A DNA stretch of 64,000 nt from NCBI GenBank assembly GCA_036320915.1, contig JAXBDG010000010.1:1922001-1986000 (forward strand), read 5' to 3'. A program made the translations under genes and the position numbers. Origin of the DNA: Linnemannia elongata (taxonomy: Eukaryota > Mortierellomycota > Mortierellomycetes > Mortierellales > Mortierellaceae). Under the pieces are notes generated by a model. That model made no database searches. It saw nothing but the letters and a program-made list of their open reading frames with translations, and was not told the DNA's origin. Shown here in pieces: positions 41,820 to 53,000 of this stretch; position 1 is the stretch's first letter, and each line of letters starts with the position of its first letter.

Positions 41820-44800
41820 CTATTTTAAGATATATCGGAAACCTTGGAGTTGTTGATCGTCGTCCCATAATCGAATGGATCCGTCATCGTAGCAGGAGGC
41901 CATCTGGAGAGAGCCGGGCTTATAAGCGACGGTATTTCCTCCGCAGTCACCGCTATCGATCGTCTCTTCCGCGTGGAGTTCACCAGTGCCTGCATCCCAG
42001 AGTATAACCTTTCCCTCATCGCATGCCGAGGCAATCCAGCGACCATCTGGAGAAAACTCAACAGAAAACGTAACACTGTTTTCGAGTCCCGCGTGAAAGA
42101 GAACATGACCGGCCGCTCCTGAATGGGTATCCCAAAGCCGCACCGTCCAATCCTCACCACCAGAAGCAAGCCAGCGACTGCAAGGTGAGAAGGCCACAGA
42201 AAACACGGCAGCATTGTGACCAAACAAATAGACGGCGCCTGGGTGCCCACTAAATTCAATGGAGACGGCGCGGGACTCAATGTCCCATAGAGTCACTGTC
42301 TCCTCAATGCCGCCAATGGCTAACTGGAGACCATTCGGGGAGAATGCAAGGCAATATATGGGGTACAGGTGATCAGAAAAAACAAATTCAACTTCTCCCG
42401 AATCTGCGTTGAGTTGTCGCATGGGATTCTTTTTACTGCCAGTTATGAGCTGCAATCCATCCGGAGAGTATGTCGCGCATAACTGTAGGTCTGCTGTGTC
42501 ATAAGAGTCGAATCCTGTTCTGAGCGCGTTCACCTCCCACAGTCGCAGAGTCTTATCGTAACTTGCCGAGGTGATATACGGGAGAGTTGGTGAAAACCGA
42601 ACGCAGCTGACAGAATCTATATGGCTGACAAATGATGATATAAGTGCACCAGAACGAGAGTCCCACAGCTTCACTGTGCGGTCAAAACTGGATGAGGCGA
42701 TCCATCGGTCGTCAGGTGAAAAGGCGATGCTGGTAATTGCATGCGTGTGTGCCATACATTTCTGTCTGCGCTCCAGAGTGGTCGCTGCTACCTCCCACAG
42801 TTCCAACCAGCCGGCTAAGGAACCTGTAGCGATTCGCTGGCCGTCAATTGAATATGTCAGAGACATAATAAAATCGTCGCCCCTGCCAGACTCCAACACA
42901 AGCGATCCGGTAAGCGTGTCGAATATTCGGATCGTTTCATCCCAGCCGGTGGTGGCAATGGTGTTCCCGTTGGGTGAGTAGGCAATGCTGGAAAGGACGC
43001 CAGCCCTGTCGGTCAAAACAAAAATGGAAGCACCGGTCCGAACGTCCCAGAGTCTCACCGACTTGTCATTGCTGACCGTTGCGACCTGCTGGCCTGTTGG
43101 AGAGAACGCAACTGCCCTCACCCCGTTTGTGCCCACCCCTGTCAATATGAAATCGGCTAATCCAGTCTCGCTGCTCCAAAGACGTTCTGCTTCGTCCAAG
43201 TCGCTATAAATCGAACAGAGCGCCCTCGCCTTCACCTCGTTGGAATTTCCCTCCAAAACGAGATCGGTTAATCCAGTCTCGCTGTTCCAAAGCCGTGCTG
43301 TTTTGTCCCAGCTGCCAGAAAGAAGTTGTTGGCTGTTCGGGGAGTAAGCAAGACTTGTAACAGCTTTCTGGTGCCCTTTAAACACTTGAATCCTCGTCCA
43401 GGTTGCAGTGTCGTAGATGCTGATGTCGCCGTTGTTCAAACCCGCCGCGAGAAACTTGCCGTTCGGAGAAAAAGTACATGACGAGACACACTCCAACTCC
43501 TCCAAACACGGCAGCTCTCCAAATCGAGTTCCATCCATATCTGCACGGCTGAGATCCGCCTGTCGAATCCATGCCTTGGAAAGATTGACACCTGTCAAGT
43601 CGGCATCCTGTAGTTGTACCGAGTCGAACTGCCCACCGGTAAGATCAGCCCCTGGAATGCGAATTCCTCGAAGGTCGGCGCCATTGAAGTGCACACCAGC
43701 TCGGATCAGGATCGTAATGGCGTTAGCCGCAGCTTGGCTCGCTTGGGCGTTCGACTTGGACAGCTCGACGACAGCTAGGAAATACTGCTTGAAACTGGTA
43801 CTATGCTTTACGCGATCGCTCAAGAACTGGATCACAGAAGGCTCGGCAAGTAGGTTACGCGTGAACAAAGGACTGTTGGTGTCGACAAACTGGTCGTCAG
43901 GCGAGATAGGTTTCTTCTGGAGGGTCGATTCATCGTTACCGCTATCACTGCTTGGATCAAAGATAGCACGCGAGAAGAAATACTCAAGCATGGACCGATG
44001 AAGGAAGCGGTACAAGTCGCCGGTGCGGGTTAAAAGGCTTGAGTCTCGTAGGAGTCGCACATCAGGGCCTTGTCCAAAGAACTGAGCTTTCCAGGTGTTC
44101 TTGTCCTTGTGGTGAATATACTGGATAATCGGGTTCCCGTCTTGCTTCTCAAAGATCGCTAGCGCTAGTCGTGTCGAATAGTCAATGCTTGTCGCAATAA
44201 ACCCCGCGTCCAAAAGTTCATCCACGACGGCACGATCTTTCGTGGATAAGGTGTTGCTTTGAAGTCGTCGCTTATTGACATTGCTCCAGTTCTCCACAAA
44301 TATGTCGTAGAGCTGAGCACGGGTAATAATGATAGTTGACAGATCCTGTTTGCCTTCAACGACGCCAGGGAGTGCCTCCAGCGCTAGTGAGAGGAGAAAC
44401 GGGTTCTTGACCAGGTCCATGAGGTTTGGGATGGTCGTCAGCTTGGCTAAGTAGTCCTCAGCGCGCCAGGTCCTTGGCTCCAAGGAAACATACTGCTCGA
44501 CATAGTCCTTGATCTGCTCTGTCGAAAAAGGAGCAATAACGGCCTCTTGGAACAGATCAACACAAGGGTCGTTGTAATGGTCGCCTCTATTGAGTACAAA
44601 GCGACCATGGTAGTCCTGGCCAAGGTACTGGCTCCTGCAACTGATGACAAGTTTGACACTCCACTGTCCAGAGGCGTTGAAGTTGTTGGAGTTGTGAATG
44701 TTACAGGTGAGCTGGCTCTCGTCGTATCCATCGCAGATGACAATGAACTTCCGATGTTGCTTCAGTTCCTGGATCTGCTCCTCCGAAAAGTTGTGATCTT

Positions 44801-46814
44801 TCAATTGCTCGCCCATCAAGTCCTTGGACGGATTCTGAAGGTCTGGGAGGTTGATGAAAAGAGGAATAGGCCCGCCGTGCTTGTACTCTGTCCAGAGTCG
44901 ATGTTCAAGATGTTTGTTGAAAGTCGACTTGCCAGCTCCTGAGTCTCCCAGAATCAGCATAACTCGGCGGTAACTGGTCAGGAATTCCTGCATCTTGTCC
45001 ATGAGTGGGAAGACCTCGTTGTCCTGAGATTGAAGGCTGGCCTTGGCCATGGGGGAGATGTAGATGGGCAATTTGGCATCGTTGAGTCGCTGCATTCGGA
45101 GCTGGTAGAGTTCATACTCCATGTAAGGGATGCCCTGGACTTTGGCAAGGATTGGAGATGATTCTGGAATAGGGAGGTGGGATCTCATTGGGTAGGGGTG
45201 CTGAGTCCTGGGATTGTTGCCCGAGTTGAGTTCCTGGATCAAGACACGGGCGTGTTTGCTGACGGCTTGGTCGGACGAAGACCCTAGCGTGCCGAGGATA
45301 GTTAGCATCCATGTCTTGACACTCTCGTCACAACCCCATGCCTGATCCTCTTTGTGAAGATTAACAAGGAGGTCAATGGCTTGCTGTCGAGTGGCGACGG
45401 TCCAGACAATGTCGACTGCAATTTCGCCCAACAGCTGGCAGATTCCCCACTGGAACAAAGCATCCTGGCGACAGGGCGCCTCGTAGATCAGCTGCTTCAG
45501 ATCCTTCAGCCGACCGGTTTGGACAAATGCATGCGCAGCACGGACGGCAGGATACCAAGGCTTCTTCTGCCCAGATCCAAGCCCTTCCTTCAGACTTTCT
45601 AGGACCCCTCGTCCGCTTTCACGCAAAGATCCCACGCCCTCATAAACAGTAGCGGCGATCCCGATCGCACTGACTGCTATCTCCTGTAATTTTTCCAGAC
45701 CTTCTAGTACGGACCTAAGATCAAATTTCATCACACTTGTGACCTTGACTAGACCATCCACCACACCAGTCGAGTGCCTCAACACCGACTGCAGAGCGGT
45801 CTCGTCATCAGGCACATACAGGAGCGCTTGGAAAGCGTAACAAGCCTGATACATCAAGTAAGGATCAGAGCTTCCCCTCAGCCCTGACAGAACGGCAGAC
45901 AATGGCTCGTGCTCCATGACTCGGTCCAAATCCTGCACCTTGTGGTCGGCCATGACATCGAGGATCCTGGAGACAGCTGATGTGAGGTGGCAAAGGTGTT
46001 CTTGGGAGCGCTGGTGCGTGTTCTCCAAATGGGTCCTGAGGAGACTGAGGACCTTGATCAAGTCGTCAGAAACGAGAAACCCAGACGAGGCAGACTGGAT
46101 CAGCTGGACAAGACCTTGAAGCAGACTGAGATCCAAAATGCGAGAATCGTCAAAGTCGGCGATGAACGATGACAGCAATTTGCGGTAGGGTTCCCTCTCC
46201 AAGACAGGTCCGAGAGCGACAATCTCGGCAATCTTGATCGAGCCCTTAGTAACGTCCGCGATGAACGCCTCGACCATCTTGGTAACGAGCCACTGCATAC
46301 GGTCTTGTGCCACCGGGTCTTCCTTGGCCTTTTCCAGCCATTTTTGCTCACCCTTGTCGAGAGCGGGCACATGAGGAGCATTGGCTGGATCAATGGTCGC
46401 CTTCTCCTCCCCTGCATCAGATGACGAGGAGATGGCTGAATCGTGGCGAAGCAGTAAGTTGCAGTATAGCAACTGCTCAGTACTTTCAATGCGCTCCTGG
46501 AGGCCTGGCAATGCAGTCTTGACGGAGGGTTTGGCGACGTTCTCCGGAAAGATGACTGAGCGACGAAGGTCATCAGTCTGCGCAATTGGCAAAGTTTTGT
46601 TCCGGTGGTTGTCGACCTGAGAAGAATCAGACCATAGGGTCGACTGCTGGGACGTCAATGACTGCGTCGAAGACTTAGCCTTGACCTTGGCCAACGATTT
46701 GGGGATACTGAAGAACTTGCGAAACTTATCGCGCTTCCTGGGAGGCGGGGCGGTACCGGAGCTGTCCTTGTCAGGGGCAGTATCATCCAGTAGTTCGAGA
46801 GGGCGGTTGTTCAT
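41820..46814 (-). CDS. NACHT - pentapeptide - WD40 protein, paralogue with premature stop
   Basis: 1664 residues from the ATG at 46814. This is the same start as the left copy (MNNRPLELLD), after a conserved leader intron (GTAAGAG near 46930 to TTTCATTAG near 46827). An upstream in-frame ATG at 46913 falls inside that intron. Walker A (GDSGAGKS, about residue 620), Walker B (FIVICDGYDES), pentapeptides and WD40 blades 1-12 are present. Differences from the left copy are an extra degenerate half-blade between blades 2 and 3 (LWNSETGLTDL ... LWSSETGLADF) and a small duplication near blade 10 (GHPGAVYLFGHNAAVFSVAF). A TAG (41822-41820), where the left copy has Gln, removes two blades. The second propeller would be incomplete, so it is probably impaired, unless read through. 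Confidence 0.85.
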   Translation of the reverse strand: MNNRPLELLDDTAPDKDSSGTAPPPRKRDKFRKFFSIPKSLAKVKAKSSTQSLTSQQSTLWSDSSQVDNHRNKTLPIAQTDDLRRSVIFPENVAKPSVKTALPGLQERIESTEQLLYCNLLLRHDSAISSSSDAGEEKATIDPANAPHVPALDKGEQKWLEKAKEDPVAQDRMQWLVTKMVEAFIADVTKGSIKIAEIVALGPVLEREPYRKLLSSFIADFDDSRILDLSLLQGLVQLIQSASSGFLVSDDLIKVLSLLRTHLENTHQRSQEHLCHLTSAVSRILDVMADHKVQDLDRVMEHEPLSAVLSGLRGSSDPYLMYQACYAFQALLYVPDDETALQSVLRHSTGVVDGLVKVTSVMKFDLRSVLEGLEKLQEIAVSAIGIAATVYEGVGSLRESGRGVLESLKEGLGSGQKKPWYPAVRAAHAFVQTGRLKDLKQLIYEAPCRQDALFQWGICQLLGEIAVDIVWTVATRQQAIDLLVNLHKEDQAWGCDESVKTWMLTILGTLGSSSDQAVSKHARVLIQELNSGNNPRTQHPYPMRSHLPIPESSPILAKVQGIPYMEYELYQLRMQRLNDAKLPIYISPMAKASLQSQDNEVFPLMDKMQEFLTSYRRVMLILGDSGAGKSTFNKHLEHRLWTEYKHGGPIPLFINLPDLQNPSKDLMGEQLKDHNFSEEQIQELKQHRKFIVICDGYDESQLTCNIHNSNNFNASGQWSVKLVISCRSQYLGQDYHGRFVLNRGDHYNDPCVDLFQEAVIAPFSTEQIKDYVEQYVSLEPRTWRAEDYLAKLTTIPNLMDLVKNPFLLSLALEALPGVVEGKQDLSTIIITRAQLYDIFVENWSNVNKRRLQSNTLSTKDRAVVDELLDAGFIATSIDYSTRLALAIFEKQDGNPIIQYIHHKDKNTWKAQFFGQGPDVRLLRDSSLLTRTGDLYRFLHRSMLEYFFSRAIFDPSSDSGNDESTLQKKPISPDDQFVDTNSPLFTRNLLAEPSVIQFLSDRVKHSTSFKQYFLAVVELSKSNAQASQAAANAITILIRAGVHFNGADLRGIRIPGADLTGGQFDSVQLQDADLTGVNLSKAWIRQADLSRADMDGTRFGELPCLEELECVSSCTFSPNGKFLAAGLNNGDISIYDTATWTRIQVFKGHQKAVTSLAYSPNSQQLLSGSWDKTARLWNSETGLTDLVLEGNSNEVKARALCSIYSDLDEAERLWSSETGLADFILTGVGTNGVRAVAFSPTGQQVATVSNDKSVRLWDVRTGASIFVLTDRAGVLSSIAYSPNGNTIATTGWDETIRIFDTLTGSLVLESGRGDDFIMSLTYSIDGQRIATGSLAGWLELWEVAATTLERRQKCMAHTHAITSIAFSPDDRWIASSSFDRTVKLWDSRSGALISSFVSHIDSVSCVRFSPTLPYITSASYDKTLRLWEVNALRTGFDSYDTADLQLCATYSPDGLQLITGSKKNPMRQLNADSGEVEFVFSDHLYPIYCLAFSPNGLQLAIGGIEETVTLWDIESRAVSIEFSGHPGAVYLFGHNAAVFSVAFSPCSRWLASGGEDWTVRLWDTHSGAAGHVLFHAGLENSVTFSVEFSPDGRWIASACDEGKVILWDAGTGELHAEETIDSGDCGGNTVAYKPGSLQMASCYDDGSIRLWDDDQQLQGFRYILK

Positions 46815-47712
46815 CGTGGTGAGCGGCCTAATGAAAATGGAGAAGCAATCAGGGGTCAACGTGGGACATACACTCCTTGTGACAGTGCGGAGTAAATTGT
46901 AATCGAGTAACATAAGGTTCTTTGTTCTCTTACCTTGTACTAGTTGTGACGTCTTTTACGCCTGGCGTATACTGGAAGTATCGTGGTGGACAATGAATGC
47001 CGGAGGTTAAGTTGCAGGAGACTAACACAGATGAGCAAGGATTGAAAAATGTCAATTGCCGTGTGTATTTGTTTGATAGTATATAGTTACAGTGGACAAG
47101 ATCGTATAAAGCACACATATCCAGGAACATATGGCTTACTTCTTGGAAAAGAAGGTGCTGTCGCGTGTTTCTCTACCTTTTTTTTTTTTTCTTTTTTGGT
47201 TGTGTTCTCGGCAGACTTTTGAAGATGGCGAACCGTCTATGTGAATTAGGAAGAGAAAAGTGAGGTTAGCACAGTTCCTGGTCTCGTAATAGAGTTTGGG
47301 CGTATTTTGCTAAACACACCAGTGTCTTCAGAGTGAGCCGTTTGTATATGAAGGAATATTGTCCAAGAATGCGCGTTCTTGTGAATGAGTGTTGACAAAG
47401 ACACGCCTTCGATGAAGGACACTTTGATGAGCGCCTTTTGCATGTCACCTTGCTTTGTTGATTGAGTTGCTGGGTTGTAATAGTTCGAGTGCTCTTACGT
47501 TTGATCGAGATCAAGGAATCTGTTGATTCAAAGAGTTGATTCCAAGCAAGTGCACTGTAGGTGATGGAGTATAACAAATGAAAAGGGTATAGGTGATGGA
47601 TGGAGGTGGTGTTGATGTGTGCGATGACGAACACGATGGGTATATGTGAGAGGAGTGGTTAAGAGAAGAGACAAGCAAAAGGAGACGACAGGCTATATAC
47701 CCTGTTGCCTTG

Positions 47713-47732
47713 ACCCATGTCAACCCATGTCA
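47713..47732 (-). promoter_or_regulatory. tandem TGACATGGGT element in the NLR promoter, right copy
   Basis: Exact counterpart of 12328-12347. A TATA-like GTATATAG lies about 15 bp downstream on the minus strand (47694-47701). The left copy lacks this better TATA, so promoter strength may differ between the copies. Confidence 0.45.
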
Positions 47733-48135
47733 CGATGTTACACGAACACTGAAAAAAAGAGAGAGAAACAGTTCAAGGGCAAACCATGCACCATTGAACA
47801 GGCAAGGTAAGATAAAATTGTGAGAAGGAATGGAGCCGTGATAGTGCAAGGTTGGGTTACCTGACTTTCTACTACCACTTATTCGCCCAACGGTTTCTGA
47901 TCTCGCGTCATCAGTAGGTTATGAGAACAAGAAGGTTGCGACTGATGGTCCCTTAAATAACCGTTGTGATCTACAGATCTACGCAAAAGTGACCACTCAA
48001 TATAGCTATGGGTGCTAAAGCAAGCTTTGGTCGGAAAGAAGCCGACCATCGATGGATATAATAGTCCTCGGGCAGGGATGCACTCAGGTAGTTAGTTTTC
48101 TTTGATAATTTAATGCCTGCTCTTCCTACCATCCT

Positions 48136-48689
48136 ATCTTACCCAGACCGAATACGTGATGGTTGGCTACTTGTCAAGAAGGACAAGCTGTGGTGGGGAA
48201 AAGATCAATGGATGAAAAGGGAGTGATTCAAGGGCAGTGAAGAAAGCGGCTACAAAATACGGGAGGGATCAAGGGCCACTCCTTGCATTTGCATCCTCTG
48301 TCTAGGAGATGGAGGTAGTATACAGAGAAGGAGAGGGAGTAAACCCTCCTTTTCTTTTTTAGGACCATGGAGGAGAGGCAGAGAATGGGGATCGAATCAA
48401 GAGTTTGAACTTTGGCTTCTTCCCACCCTTTATCCAGCCAGTTACAATACGCCTTTCCTCAAAGCTTCCACACTTTACCAAAATCAACCCAACAAACACG
48501 CTCCATCACCACCCTAAATGGATGTATACCTACCCATTTCTATCTCCTTTTAAGTCTCGCTCATGAATAAAGTAAGAGGACCATGGTTGCTTTGGATCGT
48601 GAGACTTTGCTACATTGTTAAAACAATGGATTGTAGAACTAACATTTAAAAAACAGTATCATATATATAACGAGGTACTAGGTGCCATG
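48136..48689. other. intergenic stretch
   Basis: No gene seen. An AG-rich stretch with GATCAAGGG phrases (48200-48280) resembles the repeat at 27116-27567. Confidence 0.45.
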
Positions 48690-49440
48690 CCTGTTTTTCT
48701 CCCTAGCTGCTATTACCGATGCTGCTGTCCTGTTAAAGTACTTCCAAGATGTCGTTGAGGCCAAACATGGGGAGAATCCATAATGATTTACATCGGTGAA
48801 ACCACTACCAAGGATAACGAAGTCGTCCGCAACGGGATCACCAACTCTGAGTCTCATGTGTTTACAGCTACTCACTATGTAGCTGGCCTAGAACTATCCT
48901 CCCTCATCGTCTCTTATGGAGCACGCATCGATCCGATGAGCGTGAACCGGGCTGCACCACCAAGTTGGTGTTCTCAGACAACTCCATCCCAACTGCAAGC
49001 CCGAGACAAAGGCTAACAATATGAGCATTCTCAACATTGAGGACAGAGGTTAAGCGTTGGCTAGTGAATTGACGAGAACCTGGTTACGTCCCTGGGACCG
49101 CCGGTAAGGTTTACGGCTTTGGACAGTTGGCTTACAACCAACCAGGTTGGACGTTCTTCGGAAAACTACTCCCAATATTTTCAATACCCCCGAATGCCAG
49201 CGTCAAAAAAAAACCAAAGTAGATGTCGCCTTGACATTTTGAGCATAAGGACGTCTATTAACAGAAGGTGCCAGTGAAGGAGATGCAGACGCACTTTTTA
49301 TTGTGGATGGCAACCTTGTGGGAATTGCAAGCATGAATGCACCCTACTGTGGCAAAAAGCATGTCCTCTCTCTATAGATTGCTATTGCAGCAGCTTTCAA
49401 GAAGTGGGCCAACATCACTGTAGGATGAGACTTTCAGTAG
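48690..49440 (+). pseudogene. decayed coding fragments of unknown origin
   Basis: Several plus-strand pieces read like protein but in different frames with stops between them: ITDAAVLLKYFQDVVEAKHG (about 48711), YIGETTTKDNEVVRNGITNS, GTAGKVYGFGQLAYNQPGW (about 49097-49153), and EGDADALFIVDGNLVGIAS (about 49278-49334). The last is faintly like the GDSG-region/LVGI segment of chymotrypsin-fold proteins, but too short to rely on. I read this as an old gene remnant. Chance frames remain possible. Confidence 0.3.
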
Positions 49441-49589
49441 CACTCCTCTTCATGCCTAAAAATGACGCCGCTGTCCGCTCTCTTTTCCACCACATTATAG
49501 TCTCTCTCTTAAATACATACACCATTGTCTTGCTTTTGTCGTTAGCAAAATAATATCCCACTCGAAGACCCGAACCTTACTTTTCAGAA

Positions 49590-49800
49590 TTCCAACTTTT
49601 CATTTTTTTAAAGAAAACATATAAATGTCCTCCCAGATCGCTTTTTTTTTCTCTTATCGCTCAGAAACAAATACGGGAAAAGAATGGGCTTATCTTCCCA
49701 TCAAAGTACTCCATCCTCGGATCGGGTGCTTATGGAGACTCGAGTAGGGCCTGCATCCTTCATACCCAAGTTATCCTGTTACACATAATTTATTACTCAA
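49590..49800 (+). repeat. dispersed direct repeat, copy 2
   Basis: Partner of 40604-40815, same orientation, about 9 kb away on the other side of the right NLR arm. Ends within about 250 bp of the 3' end of the kinase gene, so it also marks the edge between the accessory and housekeeping compartments. Confidence 0.75.
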
Positions 49801-50048
49801 CGTTCGTCCAAAAAATAAAAATTACTTCGAAAGCGGCAATCACAGTGATAGTGGAACAACTAATGAAAAAAAAGTATAGTTTATCACGGCGTGCTGAGAG
49901 AAAGTGTGTGTGTGGAGTGGGGGGGCGCAGCAATTGTTGGTAAATAAATGGACTTGTTTTCAAGAAAAAGGTAGCTGGAACAAGGTTTATTAACGTACAC
50001 GCCAAAGAGCAAAAGAAGAACAATAACGGCTCTGAGTCCCCCTCAAGT

Positions 50049-53000
50049 CTAAACAGCAGCAGGGGTGACAGAAATGTGAGACCTAGGTCCCTCCTGCGAC
50101 CGCCCACTCTCACTTCCTTGAATACTTGGCGGCAACACCGAGATACCCTCATTGGGGTTCGAAACCACAGTTCCATCATCCCCCAAATGATGCGGATGAT
50201 TCGGGCTCATATAGTCCATCGTACAATAGTCCAAAGATTTCATCCAAGGGTCATCGAGGATATCGCCAATCAAGATACGCTTACTAGGGTCCATCTCCAG
50301 GATGCGCGACATGATGGGTCGACTCTCGCGAGGCATCAATTTTAGCAGTCGCAGCTTTCCTGTACCGTCCGGTTTGGCAAATGCTTGGAAAGAGGGGTCC
50401 TGTTCAGCCTTGGGGATGCGCCAGGGGAACCGACGCAGAGTCATGCACAAAAATATGATCCCGATCGACCACACATCTGCCAATCGAGGGTCGTGCTGGT
50501 CCGTCGTAAACAACTCTGGCGCAATATACGGATCCGATCCTGACACGCCTAATTAGTCCACAGAGAAAAAAAATCGAAGTATGGTTAGGTCATGTCACCT
50601 ACTCTGAAAACACTACAATAACGCAAGGACTATAAGATCTCTCCAAGGCTTACCTCTGGCCATTTGAATTTTCTTTTCAAAGGGGAGCTGGTAGACCATA
50701 GAACATCCAAAATCGATAATCTTGACGATGCCCCTCTCGTTCATCACACAGTTATCCAGCTTCAAGTCCCGATGCGCGACTCCCAGACCATGCAAGTACG
50801 CCACACCGTCAATAATCCCTCTAAAGCAACACGCAATCTCCTCACGACCCATCAGACCGGACATGACAGCCGAGAACAGCTCATACTTTGCGAACTCCAT
50901 CACCTCATAATAGTTGCCAGACTCCTTGACAATATCCATCGTCTCGATAATATTGGGGTGGTGAAACGTCGATCCAAGACAGTACTCCGATGTGACCTTC
51001 TTGACATACGATCGCTCAGACTCATTGGGACGACGCTTCCTGAACTGCTTAATTGCAAACACTTTCTGATCTGAGGACCTCGACAGGATGCGAACTGTTC
51101 CACCTGCACCGCGACCCAGAACTTTGCCCAGCTTGCCATACTTCTTCTTTAGATCCGTCTCGATCGCGTTTCCATGACCCATCGCACCACCCCGAGGTGA
51201 GTCCGAGCCACTGGCATTAACCCACTCGCCCAAGAGTCCAGACTTCTTGGGCTTCAAAGCTGGCGGTACGTTCGTATCAGTGTGCCCCGTGGATACATGA
51301 GCGCCGACAGGAGATACGTGCGGAGAGTTGCTGCTACCGACGTTAAAGAACCGCTTGAGGTCGTGAAAGATGCCGTGACTGGTCTCTCTAGCCGACTTTC
51401 TGGAAGAGTTATGCATCGAGTCGCTATCTCGATCCCGCAGCTTGAAACTGCTGACACCGGACTGCCGAACAGGGATAGGGGTCATGGGAGTTGGTACCCT
51501 TGCCGTCACCGTCGCCTCGGCAACCGCTGCCTGACATACCGCGGGTCCCGGGGTTGAAGGAGCAGCCTTAGAAATCTGGCTGATAAGGCGGTCATTGAGC
51601 GCTTGTCGTTGAAAATCATCTGTGACCTGGTGCATATTCGTCAACTGTGGATGAGGCCTTTGAGACGATTGTTGATGCTGTGATGGCTGTTGTTGCTGCT
51701 GCGGGGGTTGCTGCAAGTTAAAGGCTTTTTGTTGTGACGGCGAGGGCTGCCTTCGCTGAGTCCACTCCTCGATCGACGAAGGGTCGTGGTATTGGGCAGT
51801 CTGGCCGTGGCTAAGATGTGCATGGTGGCCAAAATCCTCATCGTCCGAGTTGTGCCTTGAGCTTTCCATAGATACCGGATGTGATATCAGCACATCTGTC
51901 GAATCCGAATTGGTTCTTGAGAGATGGGATCCGTGCAAGAAGTGTGATGGCGTAGGCAAATTTTGCATAGTGTAAGGCTGCGGTTGTGAGTGGACATCCA
52001 GGTAGTCCATAGGGACCGCTACGCTAGGGACACTCTGCATCGCAGCTGCTGCTGGTGGCGGCGGCGTCTCTGTTGTACTGGGCTCTGAGTCAGATGCCTG
52101 TCCTCCCCTTTCATGCCGAGCTTCCGCCAACCTAGTCGCAGCGTCATCCAAAACCTCATCCATCTCGACCGGGCTCATCTCCGAGATCACTGCTTTAGAA
52201 CGCCTACCAGCACCTATCGACTGCGGCTCAATATTTGCCGGGTCCTGCTGCGGGTTCACCCCATTTGTGTCGACAGGGTTAGCACCCTCCATCTTGGCCA
52301 TGGGCACTGTGGGTGAATAGGTGGGACCGCCCGCTGCCTGGATAGACGACTGTTTAGAGAACTCTTGCCGCTGTTGTTCTGGGGCATCTGAGGTGGTGGC
52401 CGTAGCATTACCGTCGTCTTCGTCAACATAACTCGAGGACTGTGCCAAGGGAGATATTGGGAGCGTTCGCTTGACGGGGGCTGCCAGCAAGGCGCCTGTT
52501 GAAGGGTGTGGACCCAATCCAGTGCTTTGGAGAGTAGATTGTGGGTGTGAATGGATACTGGTACTTTCAAGGGTTCGCTCAGGAGTATAAAGAGTTGGCG
52601 GGGACAACTCTTGAAAGTGCCGGATGTTAATATCAACGGGTACTGGTGGCGCGGGGTTGGCACTGACAGGATGACTGTTGGGGCTAGTGGAACTCGCTGG
52701 ATCGTTGACAATGTTGTTGTCGTATCCTGGTGGCAAAGGAGGCGATGCATTGACCGGAGATCCTGGACTCAATGGTGTTGAAATATCTGGATGAAGCGGC
52801 GCGGCGATGGCAGGAGATACAGGTGAGGGAAGTCGAAAGCTGGGTGGTGATACCGATCGGGGATCAATGTAGTTCTCCATGTACTGTCGAAGAGTTGCGA
52901 TATCGGGGGTGTTGACTTCGGGGGTCGCGTGAGGGATGTCGTTGGCGTCTAAGGGGAGCAGACCGTCGCACTCCTCTGCATCGGGGATGACTGTCGTGTC

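Larger units (their letters stand above)
41280..48135 (-). repeat. segmental duplication, right arm (inverted partner at 11935-18632)
   Basis: Reverse complement of the left arm, see there. Here too the promoter (tandem TGACATGGGT), the leader intron and the 3' flank are kept. The arm is flanked outside by direct repeats at 40604-40815 and 49590-49800, which may mark the segment that moved. Confidence 0.85.

Noticed and set aside
46815..46913. Upstream ATG at 46913 for the right NLR copy
   Set aside because: It lies inside a leader intron conserved in both copies, and the left copy starts at the equivalent of 46814.
50613..50653. Kinase reading frame running into the intron (924-codon single-exon model)
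   Set aside because: The frame ends inside the 105-nt intron. Splicing GTAAGC to TTAG restores the GSDPYIAPE motif and the rest of the kinase domain.
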